Both the position numbers and the translations under genes were made by a program. Positions 34,570 to 46,300 of a stretch of 64,000 nucleotides of DNA are shown here, piece after piece. The notes under the pieces are model-generated. The model was given only the letters and a program-made list of their open reading frames with translations. It made no database searches and was not told where the DNA came from. The stretch is from positions 868,001 to 932,000 of the forward strand of contig BQMF02000113.1 in assembly GCA_027922465.2 (NCBI GenBank). Reading direction: 5' to 3'. The number at the start of each line of letters is the position of its first letter. The stretch's first letter is position 1. Source of the DNA: Turritopsis dohrnii (lineage: Eukaryota; Cnidaria; Hydrozoa; Anthoathecata; Oceaniidae).

Positions 34570-37500
34570 ATGTTTAATATAAGAGGCACTAATATTATTC
34601 CTGGCTTCCAAGCAGCTTTTAGAAATGGCCAGTTTGTTTTGCAACCACCTGATCAGCAGCAAATGCGTTATTCAGGTAGGCATGCAAATGAGGATGTAGT
34701 TGAAGCAAGGCGCCAACAGCTTCAGGCTAATAACATCCAACCAGTATCAGAAAATGAGAGACTTAGAATAAATAATGTTCAAAGGCAAGTTAAGTATCGT
34801 CAAGCTGAACAGCCAGGTGAAAGATTAGCCAGGCAGAATGAGAATGCCCACCGCATGAGGGCAAGGCGTGCTGTTCGACGAAATGAAAATCCTCTATTGC
34901 ATCGTGCTGCCCGGCAAAACCAAATGCCTGAGCTACATAATCTTGGTGCCATGGACAAGGTCTGTCAGTTTTGTGGCGCCAGAATGTTTGCTGAGGAAAC
35001 TAATTTTAAGTGTTGTGACAATGGTAAAGTTCATTTAGATAACATCTTTTATCCTAATGACCTTAAAGATCTTTTAGTAGGTGATAACAATCAAGCAAAG
35101 AACTTTCAAGAAAATATTCGAAAGTTCAACAGTTCGGTTGCTTTCGCTTCTATGGGTGCGAAATTGGCTGTACCACCAGGTCGTGGTCCACCAGTTTGTC
35201 GTATAAATGGCCAGGTATGCCACCGAACAGGTAGTTTACACCCACCACCAGGTGTTCCTCCGTCCTATGGCCAACTATATATTTATGATGGTATGGATGC
35301 ATTCACCGAGCGAATGGCAAGACGAGAAAATCAAGGTTGCTCCCCTGAAGTCATGCAAACTTTGCAAGATATCATTTTAAGGGAGAGTCCATATGCAGCT
35401 GCTTATAAACACATGGGTGAGGTAGAGGCGAAGGCGTTGCAACTTGCAAATGAACAAAATCGCCAGCCATCTGAAGTAAGTGGAAATAGAAAGTAATAGC
35501 AGATCTTTAACTGCATATCATAACATTCTATTTGTTTTCCAGATAAGAATGCACTTGAGAACTGGCGGTGACCGCCGTCGATACAATCTACCTCATCATG
35601 ATGAAGTAGCAGCTGTTTTTGTTGGTGAAGATGGTGCACCACCTTTGGCTCGGGACATCGTTGTTTACCCTCGAGATATACCATTGCAAGATTTACCAGT
35701 GCTTACGCCTAATCTGGATCCAATGGTTTATCCTATATTTTTTCCAAGAGGACAGTTAGGTTGGAGTTCTGACATTCCTCATGTAACAGAATATGCGGTA
35801 GGTCAGCAACGTCGCACAACCATGCTGCAATATTATACATTCAGGTTTGCATTTAGAGATGCATTAAGCCCCATCTTAAAAGGTAAAAGATTACTTCAAC
35901 AATATGCTGTGGATAGTTATTGAAAAATTGAATCTAATCGTTTGAACTTCATACGAATGAACCAGGCAGCTCTTCGTGTTGAACAATATCAAGGCCTTAT
36001 TGATCATCTTGCCAATATTGCGGAAAATCGTGGCCTTAATGCAGGCAGACCAGTTGTTCTACCTTCTTCATTATAGGGTGGTCCAAGAGCCATGCAACAA
36101 AATTATCAAGTTGCTATGGCTATGGTCACTAAAATGGGCTAACCAGATTTGTTTTGCACTTTCACGTGCAATCCCAAATGGCGAGAAATTACTGAAAACT
36201 TGGATAATGAGCCCGCACATTATCAACCTGACTTGGTTGCACGTGTTTTTAGTGTGAAATTGAAATTACTTTTAGAGGATATTACTAAAAATGGTGTTTT
36301 GGGGAAAGCCATTTCTCACCTGTATGTTATTGAGTTTCAGAAACGTTCTTTACCTCATGCACATATTCTTATACATTTACCTCAAGAGGATAAACTGCAG
36401 AATGCTGATGACATTGACAGCTTAATTTCTGCAGAAATACCAGATCCTGAGCAGGAACCAGAACTTCATAACATCATCAGATCATGTATGATTCATGGTC
36501 CCTGTGGAAATGCTAACCCTAATTCAGTCTGTATGGGAGATGACGGTAACTGCACAAAGAATTTTCCTAAGCCATTTTGTGATGCAACCCAAATGAATGC
36601 AAATGGGTATCCAATGTATCGCAGACGCAATGATGGCCGTACTGTCAGGGTCAAGAACGTTGAATTGGATAATCAATGGGTTGTTCTATACTGTCCATGG
36701 TTGTCAAAAAAGTACAATGCTTGCATAAATTTGGAAGCATGTACCACATTAAGAAGTGTGAAATATCTCTTCAAATACGTTTGCAAAGGACATGATAGTG
36801 CCAATGTTGAGATTAATGAACGTCTGGAGCATGACGAAATTAAAACATTTCTGGATGCTCGATATGTCAGTGCACCTGAAGCATTGTGGAGAATTTTCGA
36901 GTTTTCCATGAATGATAAATCCCATACTATCAAACGCTTAGCTAATTGTCATCAGGTTTATTTTAGAGCTGGTGAGGAGGAGGCAGCTGCTGAAGGGGCA
37001 CTGAAAGATAGTCACCTAACAGCATGGTTTAAGTTGAATGTGGAAGATCCTGATGCTCGACAGTTTCTTTACTCAGACATTCCATATCATTACGTCTTTC
37101 TTGACAAAGACAAAAAATGGCAGAAACGAAAAAAAACATTGAAACCTATAGTGGAAGTGGCACGGTTATACAATGCCTGGCCGACAGAAGGAGAACGTTT
37201 CTTCCTTCGAGTTTTGTTGTTGCATGTTCCAGGTGCTACATCATTCGAGTATCTACGCACATTTGGTGAAGTAGTTTAGGACACATTCCGTGAAGCGTGC
37301 ATTGCCAGACATCTTCTGCTAGATGACGAAGAGTGGCACAATACATTGGAAGAGGCATGAACATTTCAAATGCCCCAACAGTTGAGACAACTGTTTGTCA
37401 CTATTTTGACTCACTGCGAGCCCTCAAACCCTCTTGAGTTGTGGAATACATTCAAAGAGCATATGTGTGAGGACTACACTCGAACATTGGCTGTTGCTCA

Positions 37501-39127
37501 AGCAGAGCAAAGAGCTTTGGGAGATATTGATAATGTGCTTAAACAATTCGGTATATCATTAATACAATTTAATCTTCCAGAGTTGGTTCAGCAGATCCCT
37601 GAGGAAGAAATCGATGTGAATGTTTACATTGACAGGGCCCAGCAGGTAAGGCCTCAGCTTAATGAACAGCAGTTAGCTGTGGCAGATGCGATTTTGTCTG
37701 CTGTTTCAAATGTGTGCAATGGTTTAGCACAACTTGAAACATTGTTTTATCTGGATGGACCAGCTGGCACAGGTAAAACTTTTACATACAACTATGTTAC
37801 AGCAGCATGTAGGGCCAGAGGTTGGAAAGTTGCTACTGCTGCATACACAGGTATTGCAGCCACTTTATTGTCTGGTGGTTATACATTGCATTCCTTATTT
37901 CGTTTGCCTGTTCCTGTTTTAGAAAACAGTGTATGCAACATAACACCGACATCTAAACATGCAGAATACCTTCGAAGTATTTACCTGTTTCTTATCGATG
38001 AAGCGACAATGGTTTCCACCCATATTTTTCATGCCATCGATCGATTACTTCGTGATGTTTGCAACAAAGACACTTCTTTTGGTGGCAAAGTAATGTTATG
38101 GGGCGGAGATTTCCGTCAATGCTTACCTGTTGTAAAGAAAGCAAAACCCATTGATGTTATTGAGGTGTGCTTAACCAGTTCTGCATTGTGGGCTTCAGTG
38201 TCAAAATTCACATTAACTCAAAACATGAGAGCTAGACCTGAAGAACAACAATTTTGTCAGTGGCTGCTACAATTGGGTAATGGGGAACGGCCATTAAAAC
38301 AAGCAGATCCTGCTAAAGGTGCCATTGAAATTCCAGATTGCTGTGTCGTCTCTGAAAACACATCGCTTATTTCAGTCATATTTGATGGCCTGGAACCTCA
38401 TCAATATGCTTCAACTGCTATTTTGACACCTACAAATGAGCAGTCATTAATAATTAATAATGAAGTGTTGGAAAGATTGCCTGGTGATCCAGTTTGCTAT
38501 TATAGTGCTGATGAAGTTGATTGTGATGATGAGGACGAGCGACAAAATTATCCGCTTGATTTTTTAAACAGCATCACACCATCTGGTATGCCTCCACATT
38601 GTTTGAAACTTAAAGTTGGAGCGATAATCATGATTTTACGAAATTTGAACATCAAGAAGGGTCTTTGCAATGAGACAAGCTTGATTGTTCGGGAATTATT
38701 GCAGAATTTTATTAAAGCTGACGTTTTGACAGGGTCAGCTGTTGGAGAAACTATTTTCATACCTAGGGTACAATTGTCACCCTCTGACACCTGTATGCCT
38801 TTCACTTTAAAACGTAGACAACTGCCGATTCGTTTGGCTTATTCTTTCACTGTTAATAAGAGTCAAGGTCAAACATTTGAAAAAATTGGTTTGTTTCTAC
38901 AACGACCGTGCTTTTCACATGGTCAGCTATATGTAGCCTGTACTAGGGCAAAGGCATTTGATAATGTTCAAGTCAAAGTTGCTGCCACAGGTTAACAAGG
39001 CTACATCAATGGGAAGTTGTATACACAGAATGTTGTCTTCCCAGGTGGAGTACAAGTCCCATTGACTTACGTTTCCATCGTGTACTCTGTTACCATGAAT
39101 TGCGCATGGAAAATCACGAGCTTTTAG
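34570..39127 (+). pseudogene. Helitron Rep/helicase (RepHel), six premature stops
   Basis: Exon 1 (34570-35475) encodes a basic N-terminus and a cysteine finger (CQFCGARMF ... FKCC). A 67-bp intron with GTAAGT donor and TTTTCCAG acceptor keeps phase 0. Exon 2 runs in one frame from 35543. The HUH motif is RSLPHAHILIHL (about 36344-36381) and the tyrosine motif KYLFKYVCKG lies at about 36760-36790. The helicase Walker A GPAGTGKTFTYN (about 37755-37790) and Walker B FLIDEAT (about 37988-38008) follow, with further Pif1-type motifs up to SQGQTFEKIG and YVACTRAK. In-frame stops occur at 35921 (TGA), 36074 (TAG), 36140 (TAA), 37277 (TAG), 37358 (TGA) and 38993 (TAA). There is no frameshift. Beyond the last stop the frame stays open to TAG 39125, so the natural end is probably there. 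Confidence 0.9.
35476..35542 (+). other. Spliceosomal intron in Helitron RepHel
   Basis: GTAAGT starts right after a Glu codon and the intron ends in TTTGTTTTCCAG. Removing 67 nt joins two frames in phase 0 and links exon 1 to a typical continuation of the Rep protein. Confidence 0.8.
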
Positions 39128-39284
39128 TCAATAGCAACATATCTCCATAGGCAATTCATGAACCAAAAGTCAGGGCATCTCTTCCAAAGAGATATATTTG
39201 CAGTTTAGTAATGTAGTACCTTTTAGCATTATTTTTGTAAGAACTATGAAATTTTTATTTCATTTTAGTAATAAAAAAAATTAA

Positions 39285-40556
39285 ATGGCCGGAGCCAACA
39301 AAGACATCAGTAAGTTGTACATTTTTAGAGGTATTTTCTACTGCATTTAAGTTATTTGCATTCTAATAAATACATCTTCCTCCTATATTTTAGTATTCGA
39401 AAAAGAGTGTCATGCAAGTAAGGTTTACCTTATTTACTTTCACCGCTTTTTCATTAAAGAATATACACTTTATGGTTTTAACTGATTTATTTTTAGAATT
39501 AGATGAATTTGAAAAGACGAAAACAGGTATGCAACTTAAGCATAACTACCTTAATATGTCCCCATTTGAACACCCTAAAGGAAGCTGAATGAAAGTAATT
39601 CATACTACGAAATGATGTGAATGTTTCTTCGTTTGTTTGATTCATAAACATTTTATTTTTTAGTTATGAAAAAGGTTAAACGGGCAGAGCCCATATAGAG
39701 AAAACCTGCTGGTAAGCTTTCTAAGTAATAGCATATAGCTAAATATAATTATTTCTGTGTGCCCATAAAAACACACATCTATATTTTGCCTGAAGTCTTT
39801 TATTCAAATGACCCCTTCTTTCATGTTATGGATGTAAATACATATGCTATGTTTTTAGATGTTCCAAAAAATAAAGTCATTAGTAGTGAGTTTTCGTTAT
39901 ATTCAATCAATGTTTATTTATATGCAATATTTTTCAACACATAGGATAAAAATAGTTCTATTTTTAAGGAGTGATGATTATCGAATTTTTTTTAGATTTA
40001 ATGGATGTGGATGAGTCCATTTTGAACGGTAAGAGTGCAAACATTTGTATTTTTTTTAATGGCTTCTTTCACACTCCTTCAACTGTTGTGTTTGATATGC
40101 ATTTAGATGCAGGAAAATCAAAGCCAAGTGGCAGCGGTGATGGTGAGTTATCGTGTACATAAACCTTTGTTTACAACGGATTGAATATAAAGATTCCATT
40201 AACATGTTTTTTTTATTCTCCAATAAGCAGTTTATGTATAATTTTTTCTAGGTGCTGCGCCCAGTACTGACAGTAAGAATTGATTTGTCAATTGTAACTC
40301 TTAAAATAAAAATTACCATTTTTAAAAGGTTTGTTATTGCTTTCATTTAGAATTCACTTTCGTACAATTTGTGAAATATCGAGAAACACACCCGGGCTCA
40401 AGATCTGAACGCGCGTTTCAGGTCTGGGCACGGAATGGCAGTAAAGACCGCACAGATTATGTGCCTCCACAGCACAGAAATAAAAAAAACTACAGAAATA
40501 ATAAAAACAAATTGTTAAAAAACATTGTTAAAATCTTAAACAATTCTACGTTGTAA
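39285..40556 (+). pseudogene. Eight-exon micro-exon gene carried by the Helitron
   Basis: I do not recognise the product. Predicted exons: 39285-39309 (25 nt, ATGGCCGGAGCC), 39394-39417 (24), 39497-39526 (30), 39664-39711 (48), 39996-40028 (33), 40107-40142 (36), 40252-40272 (21), 40351-40556 (206, to TAA). Donors are GTAAGT, GTAAGG, GTATGC, GTAAGC, GTAAGA, GTGAGT and GTAAGA; every acceptor is a pyrimidine-rich run ending in TAG. Each internal exon is a multiple of 3 and all seven introns are phase 1, so any internal exon could be skipped without a frame change. The 140-residue product has a charged N-terminus (MAGANKDII), an acidic/Ser-Gly middle (LMDVDESILN, KPSGSGDG) and a C-terminal basic domain with FTFVQFVKYRETHPGS and RAFQVWARNGSKDR. 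One in-frame TAG (39696) sits in the 48-nt exon, which skipping would bypass. It could be a captured host gene or a Helitron accessory gene. Confidence 0.7.
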
Positions 40557-41291
40557 GAATTGAGAATAGTATATAGATAGCGAATAGTTTAGAATCTATG
40601 GTTATTTGAAGCTTCTTTTTTAAGTGATAAAGTTGCCATTCTTACATCTTAGAATTAGTTTGTTAGTTTAATTAGTTAGAATACATGTTTTACTATCAAT
40701 CTTTTCAGTTTCATTGTCATGATTCACCTTTGTTATTGTATTTCAATATCATATCAAATGTTGAATGTTGATATAGAATGTTGAGCATGATTGTTTTTTA
40801 GTTTGTAAATCGTACAAATAACCTGATGCAAACATTTTAAAATCATGCTGCACCGTTGCTACCTTATACATAAAATTACCATCAAGTTAAGTAAAATTGA
40901 GTTTGTCATTATATCTCTCCCTTTTGATTGAAATATACAAATGTTACATAGATTGTACAAAATAAGTTATCTGTTTTCTTTTAGACTGGAAGTAACTGAC
41001 CATTCATATCGTCTATGATGCAGCTAACCGTCGAGTTTAGACGAATTGTATCACCTGGTGCCAATGACACAGGACTCCAATGAGTACCAATTATCGAGAT
41101 ATCATTCCTTCCAGTATGTTCATCTAACAATTTTGGTGAGAACTCTTATAGTAATGTTTGAAAGAATGAGGCAATTGTTGTTTATGAAATCAATCATCCC
41201 AACAAATTTTAAAAGGTTGACAACATGAAGGCTATGGTTCGAATTTGTAAGATGAACGTGAATTAAAAAAACGCATTCTTTAACAGCACCC

Positions 41292-41318
41292 GTAAAAAAT
41301 TTTTACACAGGTTACTAG
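41292..41318 (+). other. Helitron 3' terminal hairpin and CTAG end
   Basis: GTAAAAAATTTTTAC forms a 7-bp stem, followed by ACAGGTTA and CTAG. In Helitrons the hairpin signals the end of rolling-circle transfer. The derivative copies keep the same arrangement with compensated stems, for example GGTAAAAAGTTTTTACC in copy D. Confidence 0.85.
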
Positions 41319-42592
41319 TTCATTGATATATATTCCCATATACATATCCATTCAAATAAGCAATAATTAAAAATCTTTGCAGTTAAAATTCTTCTTGAAA
41401 GCTTCTAACATCAGTTAAGTGAGCCAAAATATGATTTACAATTTAAAAGCCCACAACTACAGAACACTTCTTACTGATCCCTTGAAACAAATCTTCAGTC
41501 TTGTTCAATGCACATGTATAAATTTTAGAATAAAACTTATCAGCATCTCCATGATGATCTCTGAAAGTATAAAGCCAAACAACATCACATTTTATTAACT
41601 GTAGGTCAGGATAACAACCCTCTTCGATCAGTTTTTTTCCATGATCTTCCTTTCAAAAACGTGTGAAGCATTTTTTCTGCAATTTTAGAGGACGTAGAAT
41701 TTATCATGTTTGGAAATTAAACCAGGAGTTAGAACACGTTCTACCAGGCAAACCTTTCTTGAAATGTTTACAAGTAAACGATGCCCAACAAGAAGAGTCA
41801 TAAGGCATATCACCAACAACTAAAATACATCCTTCATCTGACTGACCGCTTACTGATTTCAGATCGTGATCAATAGCCGCAAAAATTGCATCAAGGAGCA
41901 TCTCCAGAAAAGAAATCTTCCTGTCTTGCTGCTACTCCTGCTTGTTTTTTGCACCATAATTGTACGGGCCGTATCAATTTGAGGTTCATGCTGCAAATCG
42001 GTCGTTTAGGGCCGCATCTTCCTGACTATTTTTCTTGTGACTATGCCCTAGCCAAACGGGATTGATTAAGTCTATTCTTCCAAAAGAAATGGTATAGATA
42101 GGTATAATAAGCATTGTTCAGAGGGGTTTTAAAGAAATTCAAACTGTTAAAAAGGAGGGTGGGAGATGTCATGGGTGATTAACTTGTGAACATGTAACCA
42201 TGAATTTCTGACTGTCTAATATCTCAATAAGCATAGGCTGATCTTTAAAGTGCAATGAAATGTCATTTTTCTTCACATTAGCTGATATCTTCTACTGTAC
42301 GGCAATATGCAAACCCTAAGCATATGAAAATAAACTGTGGTCCTAACATGAATTCATGAAAAACGGGTGCAAGTGAGGAGGAAAATGTCTCATTACCAAA
42401 AAGTAAAATCAATGGGAGGTAGTCGCTAAATGGTGCTCGTAAAAGTAGAGCTGTAAGTGTGGTGGTAACAAGTATTATTTTATTGCAAAAGTTTATGCGT
42501 TGAATTTACTTCTTCATACGGGAAATCATCTACGATGAAGTACCGAACGCTGATGCTTTTGGTAATTACGTTTATTGATCATGGAATGATGG
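41319..42592. other. Mostly unassigned; a dispersed repeat and possible minus-strand fragments
   Basis: A minus-strand frame at 41704-41901 begins MLLDAIFAAIDHDLKSVSGQ and contains CILVVGDMPYD; it looks protein-like but I cannot assign it. At 41935-42065 lies the inverted copy of the repeat at 31187-31320. The rest, up to the BEL element, shows nothing recognisable. Confidence 0.4.
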
Positions 42593-43256
42593 TGTAAAGG
42601 CATTCACCTTTAGTTCAGGTGTTTTCAATGTTTTTCTTTGTTTGGCATTTTTCATGTATTTTTTAGTATTATTTGTAATTCTGTGTACTTTCTAGTCTTG
42701 GTTAATATATATTTTATGTTAATTTATGTCATTTTGTCATTTTTGCATATTTAATTCTAGGTCTGTAAATTATACTCTTTCTCATGTGTGACTATAAAGC
42801 TCCCACTTTCACTTTCTCAGTCAGTTCATAACAGACCTTCAAGGAGTGAACATCAACTTAGTTATTTTTTAACACTTGGATTTAGTCATCAATTTCAAGT
42901 CAACTTTCAGACTATGAACCTTAAAAATAGTCTACTACTCTTCATGTGTAGTCAACACTCACTATATGAAACTCACCCACTCAATTCAGCTTGTTCACAA
43001 GCCTCATACTCAGGCAAGCTGGTAAGTTTTTTTTTTGTCTTGGCTTTTCATTCTTTTGCTTTTGCTCAGGTTTTGTTTTCATGGGAGCAACTTAGGTTTC
43101 TTTTTCACTTATATATCAAATTTCATATAGATTTCTCACATAGACATGAATATTTTTCTCAACTCAGTTTTTGTATTTATTTACAGTTTGAACTTGTTCA
43201 ATATCAATCTAAAGTTCCAAACACTTGTGTCGTCAATTTTTCTCACTGATACTACA
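42593..43256 (+). repeat. BEL/Pao 5' LTR with TATA box
   Basis: A TATAAA at 42793-42798 is followed about 25-30 nt later by TCAGTCAGTTCA, a plausible initiator, which would put the transcription start near 42820. The LTR also contains a clean GT-AG intron (43022-43186). There is no clear AATAAA. Confidence 0.85.
43022..43186 (+). other. Predicted intron inside the LTR leader
   Basis: CTG/GTAAGT at 43021-43027 and TATTTATTTACAG/T at 43186 have strong splice-site form with a T-rich tract. Splicing would shorten the 5' leader before ATG 43307. The same sites are in the 3' LTR (49960-50124). Confidence 0.55.
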
Positions 43257-43306
43257 TTCAAACAGCGAGCATCACTGAGGATTTTATCAATTAAAGGCGT
43301 GGTCAC

Positions 43307-46300
43307 ATGCTACCAAGGAGAAAAGACAGACTTGATTACAACATCCTATCTACTATTGGTAAAAAAGTCACAAAACCTAACACAAATCAACCCTCCACTG
43401 AAACTGAATCATCAACTGAAGTTGGTCCTTCAGTTGAAGTTGAACAACTGATCACTCAAAACAGACGCAACGATCAGGACAAACACCCCACCCTTACTGC
43501 ATACTTACACCATCTTGATATGGCAGACAGAGTCAAGGAGCTGCTCATACAAGAATCAACTCTCCAAGATGAGATGGAAGACTCAATCAATGACAATGCC
43601 GCAGACCAAATCAACCAATCTCTGGATTTGATGAAGATTTGCATCAGCAAGATTGAGAACCTTCGCATCAAATACCGTTCCACTCATCGAGAACTGAAAC
43701 TCCTTATGCACGAAGATGAGTATGAAGCGAATTACCAAAAGTCATTTACCGCTGTAATATTGAGCATCAGTACGTACATAAAGTCAATCAATCAGCTCAT
43801 CCAAACGCACCACCTCACCAGCATCCGCTTCAGCGAGGATGTTAACAATCAACAGGCTGAGCTTATCATCAAGGAGATAGAACGTTCCATCGCCTACCTC
43901 AACGCAAGCTCCACCTGCACCAATGTCTTGAGGATCAGCAACGAAGACTTGAAGCAGCGGAAGTCACTCTTCGATTCTCAACACAAAGAACTCAAAGAGA
44001 TCTCCACAAGACTGAAAGAGCTGATCGCACTACGACCGAAAAAGGAGATATTTGCAAAGCTTAATTCAGACTATGAAAAACTGTTTGATACAAGAGCTAC
44101 GTATGAACTGAAATTAAACCTGGAGATTAAAAACCGTGAACTAACCAAACTTGAGTCATTCAAGAAAAGTAAACTCAACATCAAGCTCCCAATTTTCACA
44201 GGATATGACTCAAAGTTAGACATTTACACCTTCATCGACGAATTTCAAAAACTTCACGATGATTCAGTGCCAAAAAGTCTTCAAGCGGAGTTATTAAAGA
44301 ACAATTTCCTGGGCAAGCAAGCGCTCACGCTTGTCCAAAGTATTGATGACATTGAAGATGTATGGAAGCAGCTTAAAGACGTTTTTGGTGATAAAGAGAT
44401 CCTTCTTCAACACAAGCTTTCAGATCTCTTCAACATTTCGTCCGAAGCTACATCTAGAGATCCCACCAAGGTAATTGAGTTCCTCTCAAAGATTACCAAC
44501 GCAATGAGGGACCTGATGATGTTGGCTTCAACTCACAACATTGAAAATGAGTTGTTCTACAGCGATGCTCTACGACGTATTGTCAACATGCTTGGCGAAG
44601 GACGGATGATGCGTTGGCTGACAATCTCCTGTGAAGATTCAAGAGATGGGAAGTACAAGTGGAAACAACTCATCGAATTTCTCGAGAAAGAAATGAAGAT
44701 TCATCAACAGAAGTTAGTCATTCAATCAACGTCGAAATCAATGGCTGTGAAGCACATCCATTCAAGCAAGCCAGCGTCAAAGCCAAGCAAGTCAGCCTTC
44801 CTAGGGTATCCAAGTGGCACCCCTGCCGATCAACCTTCGTCATCCTCAAGCAATGAATCATCATCGACGATTTGCGTCATTTGTGGCGCAAGTGACCACT
44901 TCCAAAGCAACGGACCGAGAGGTACCAAACTCATTCAGTACTTCTCCTGCAAGAGGTTCGCAGAGATGTCAACGGCTCAACGCTTCCAATTCCTGAAGTC
45001 CAATGGGTTATGCTTCCAATGCCTCTACCCTGGGGCAAAGATCGATGGAGGAAAGCACAAGGAAGGCAAGTGTCAACGGGACTTTGTCTGCAGGCACGAA
45101 TCGCACAATGGATATGCAACAAAGAAGCACGTTCTTGTGTGTGAGGAACACAGGAATGACCAACAAAACAAAGACGTACTTGAGCATTACAAGGCACGGT
45201 GCATCCTGAAGCACCCACTTCCTGCTTACTCCAAGGACATCCAAATCTTTCACAGCTCATTCAAGGCGAAGCCCAAGGAATCAAATCCTCAGTCAAAATC
45301 AGATGATGACTCTCATGATGCAATCTTCGTGCTGCAGCCAATCACAGTCAATGATGAGAAGTTCACCATCTTCTACGACAGCGGCTGCAGCGATTTCATC
45401 AGTCGTCATGGAGCTGTCAAACGTCTTGGGTTGAGGGCAAAACAGTTATTCTCGGGCACCATTAAGATGAATGGTATTGGTGGTATCTCAAGTCCTTCTA
45501 ACCACGGGATTTATCAAGTCTCGTTACCACTCAAAGACAACAACAACGCTGTGATGTCAGGACCCTGCTTAAATAGAGTCACCAATGAATTTCCACAATA
45601 CCCCATCAATGGTGAAGTTCTTAACGACATCAAAGATGAATTCAAGAGGAACGGTGGTGATTTGATGAACCTACCGTCAGTTCCAGAGAAGGTTGGTGGA
45701 GATGTGGACTTCATTATCGGCATTCGGTATCTACGTTACTTTCCAAAGCCAATATTTCAGATGTTATCTGGTCTCACAATCTATGAGTCGCACTTCCTCA
45801 ACAGTGATGGTTCATGCGGATTGATCGGAGGACCCCACGCAATGTTTGATACTATTCACAACCAATCAAGTCACTTCGCTCAGAACCAGCTCAGATTGTT
45901 CTCAAATGGTTACCATGCAAACCCAGATGTACGTTTACTTGGATATTGTGATCGATTTGGTGATGTTGACACCAATCTTGACGAATGCAACCTTGAACTA
46001 TTCAACAAAGTCGATCAAGCTGGCAGTGAAGTCTCGTATCGCTGTGTCAAGTGCCGAGGCTGTCCAACTTGTAAGAATGCATCAACTGACATAATGAGCA
46101 TCAAAGAAGAAACAGAACAAGAGATTATCAACGATTCTGTCACTGTCGATATCTCTCAACGAAAATCAACTGCAACTCTTCCACTCATCAAAAGCCCAAG
46201 TCTGTTGTCACCAAACCGAGATGTTGCTTTAAAAGTTTACAACCAACAACTGAAGCGACTCCAGAAGAATCCTGCTGACAAGCAAGATATCATCAAATCA

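Larger units (their letters stand above)
33777..41318 (+). mobile_element. Full-length Helitron with both termini (7542 bp)
   Basis: The element starts TCTGCAATTGTGTGTAACAC right after an A (33776). It ends in GTAAAAAATTTTTAC (41292-41306, a 7-bp hairpin), eight more bases, then CTAG (41315-41318) directly before T. These are the accepted Helitron hallmarks: 5' TC, 3' hairpin shortly before CTRR, insertion between A and T without target duplication. Inside, on the plus strand, lie a two-exon Rep/helicase gene and a separate micro-exon gene. The first about 90 bp (GAGAGTGAT, CAAAATCTTCTTAAT) and the last about 25 bp are shared with derivatives A-E. Helitrons move as single strands by rolling-circle transfer using the HUH Rep. 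Confidence 0.9.

Noticed and set aside
35921..38995. Stop codons in RepHel as programmed readthrough or recoding
   Set aside because: All three stop codons are used at scattered places, and two have sense codons in the second copy, so mutation is the simpler explanation.
38985..39309. Helicase frame spliced directly onto the micro-exon gene
   Set aside because: A phase-1 donor at about 38991 joined to the acceptor at 39268 gives a 41-nt exon that ends in the wrong phase for exon 2, so I treat the genes as separate.
33777..41318. TIR transposon or MITE family defined by ACTAGTAT ends
   Set aside because: The two ends are only superficially inverted (TACTA). TC start, hairpin plus CTAG end, A/T target and the RepHel gene fit a Helitron much better.
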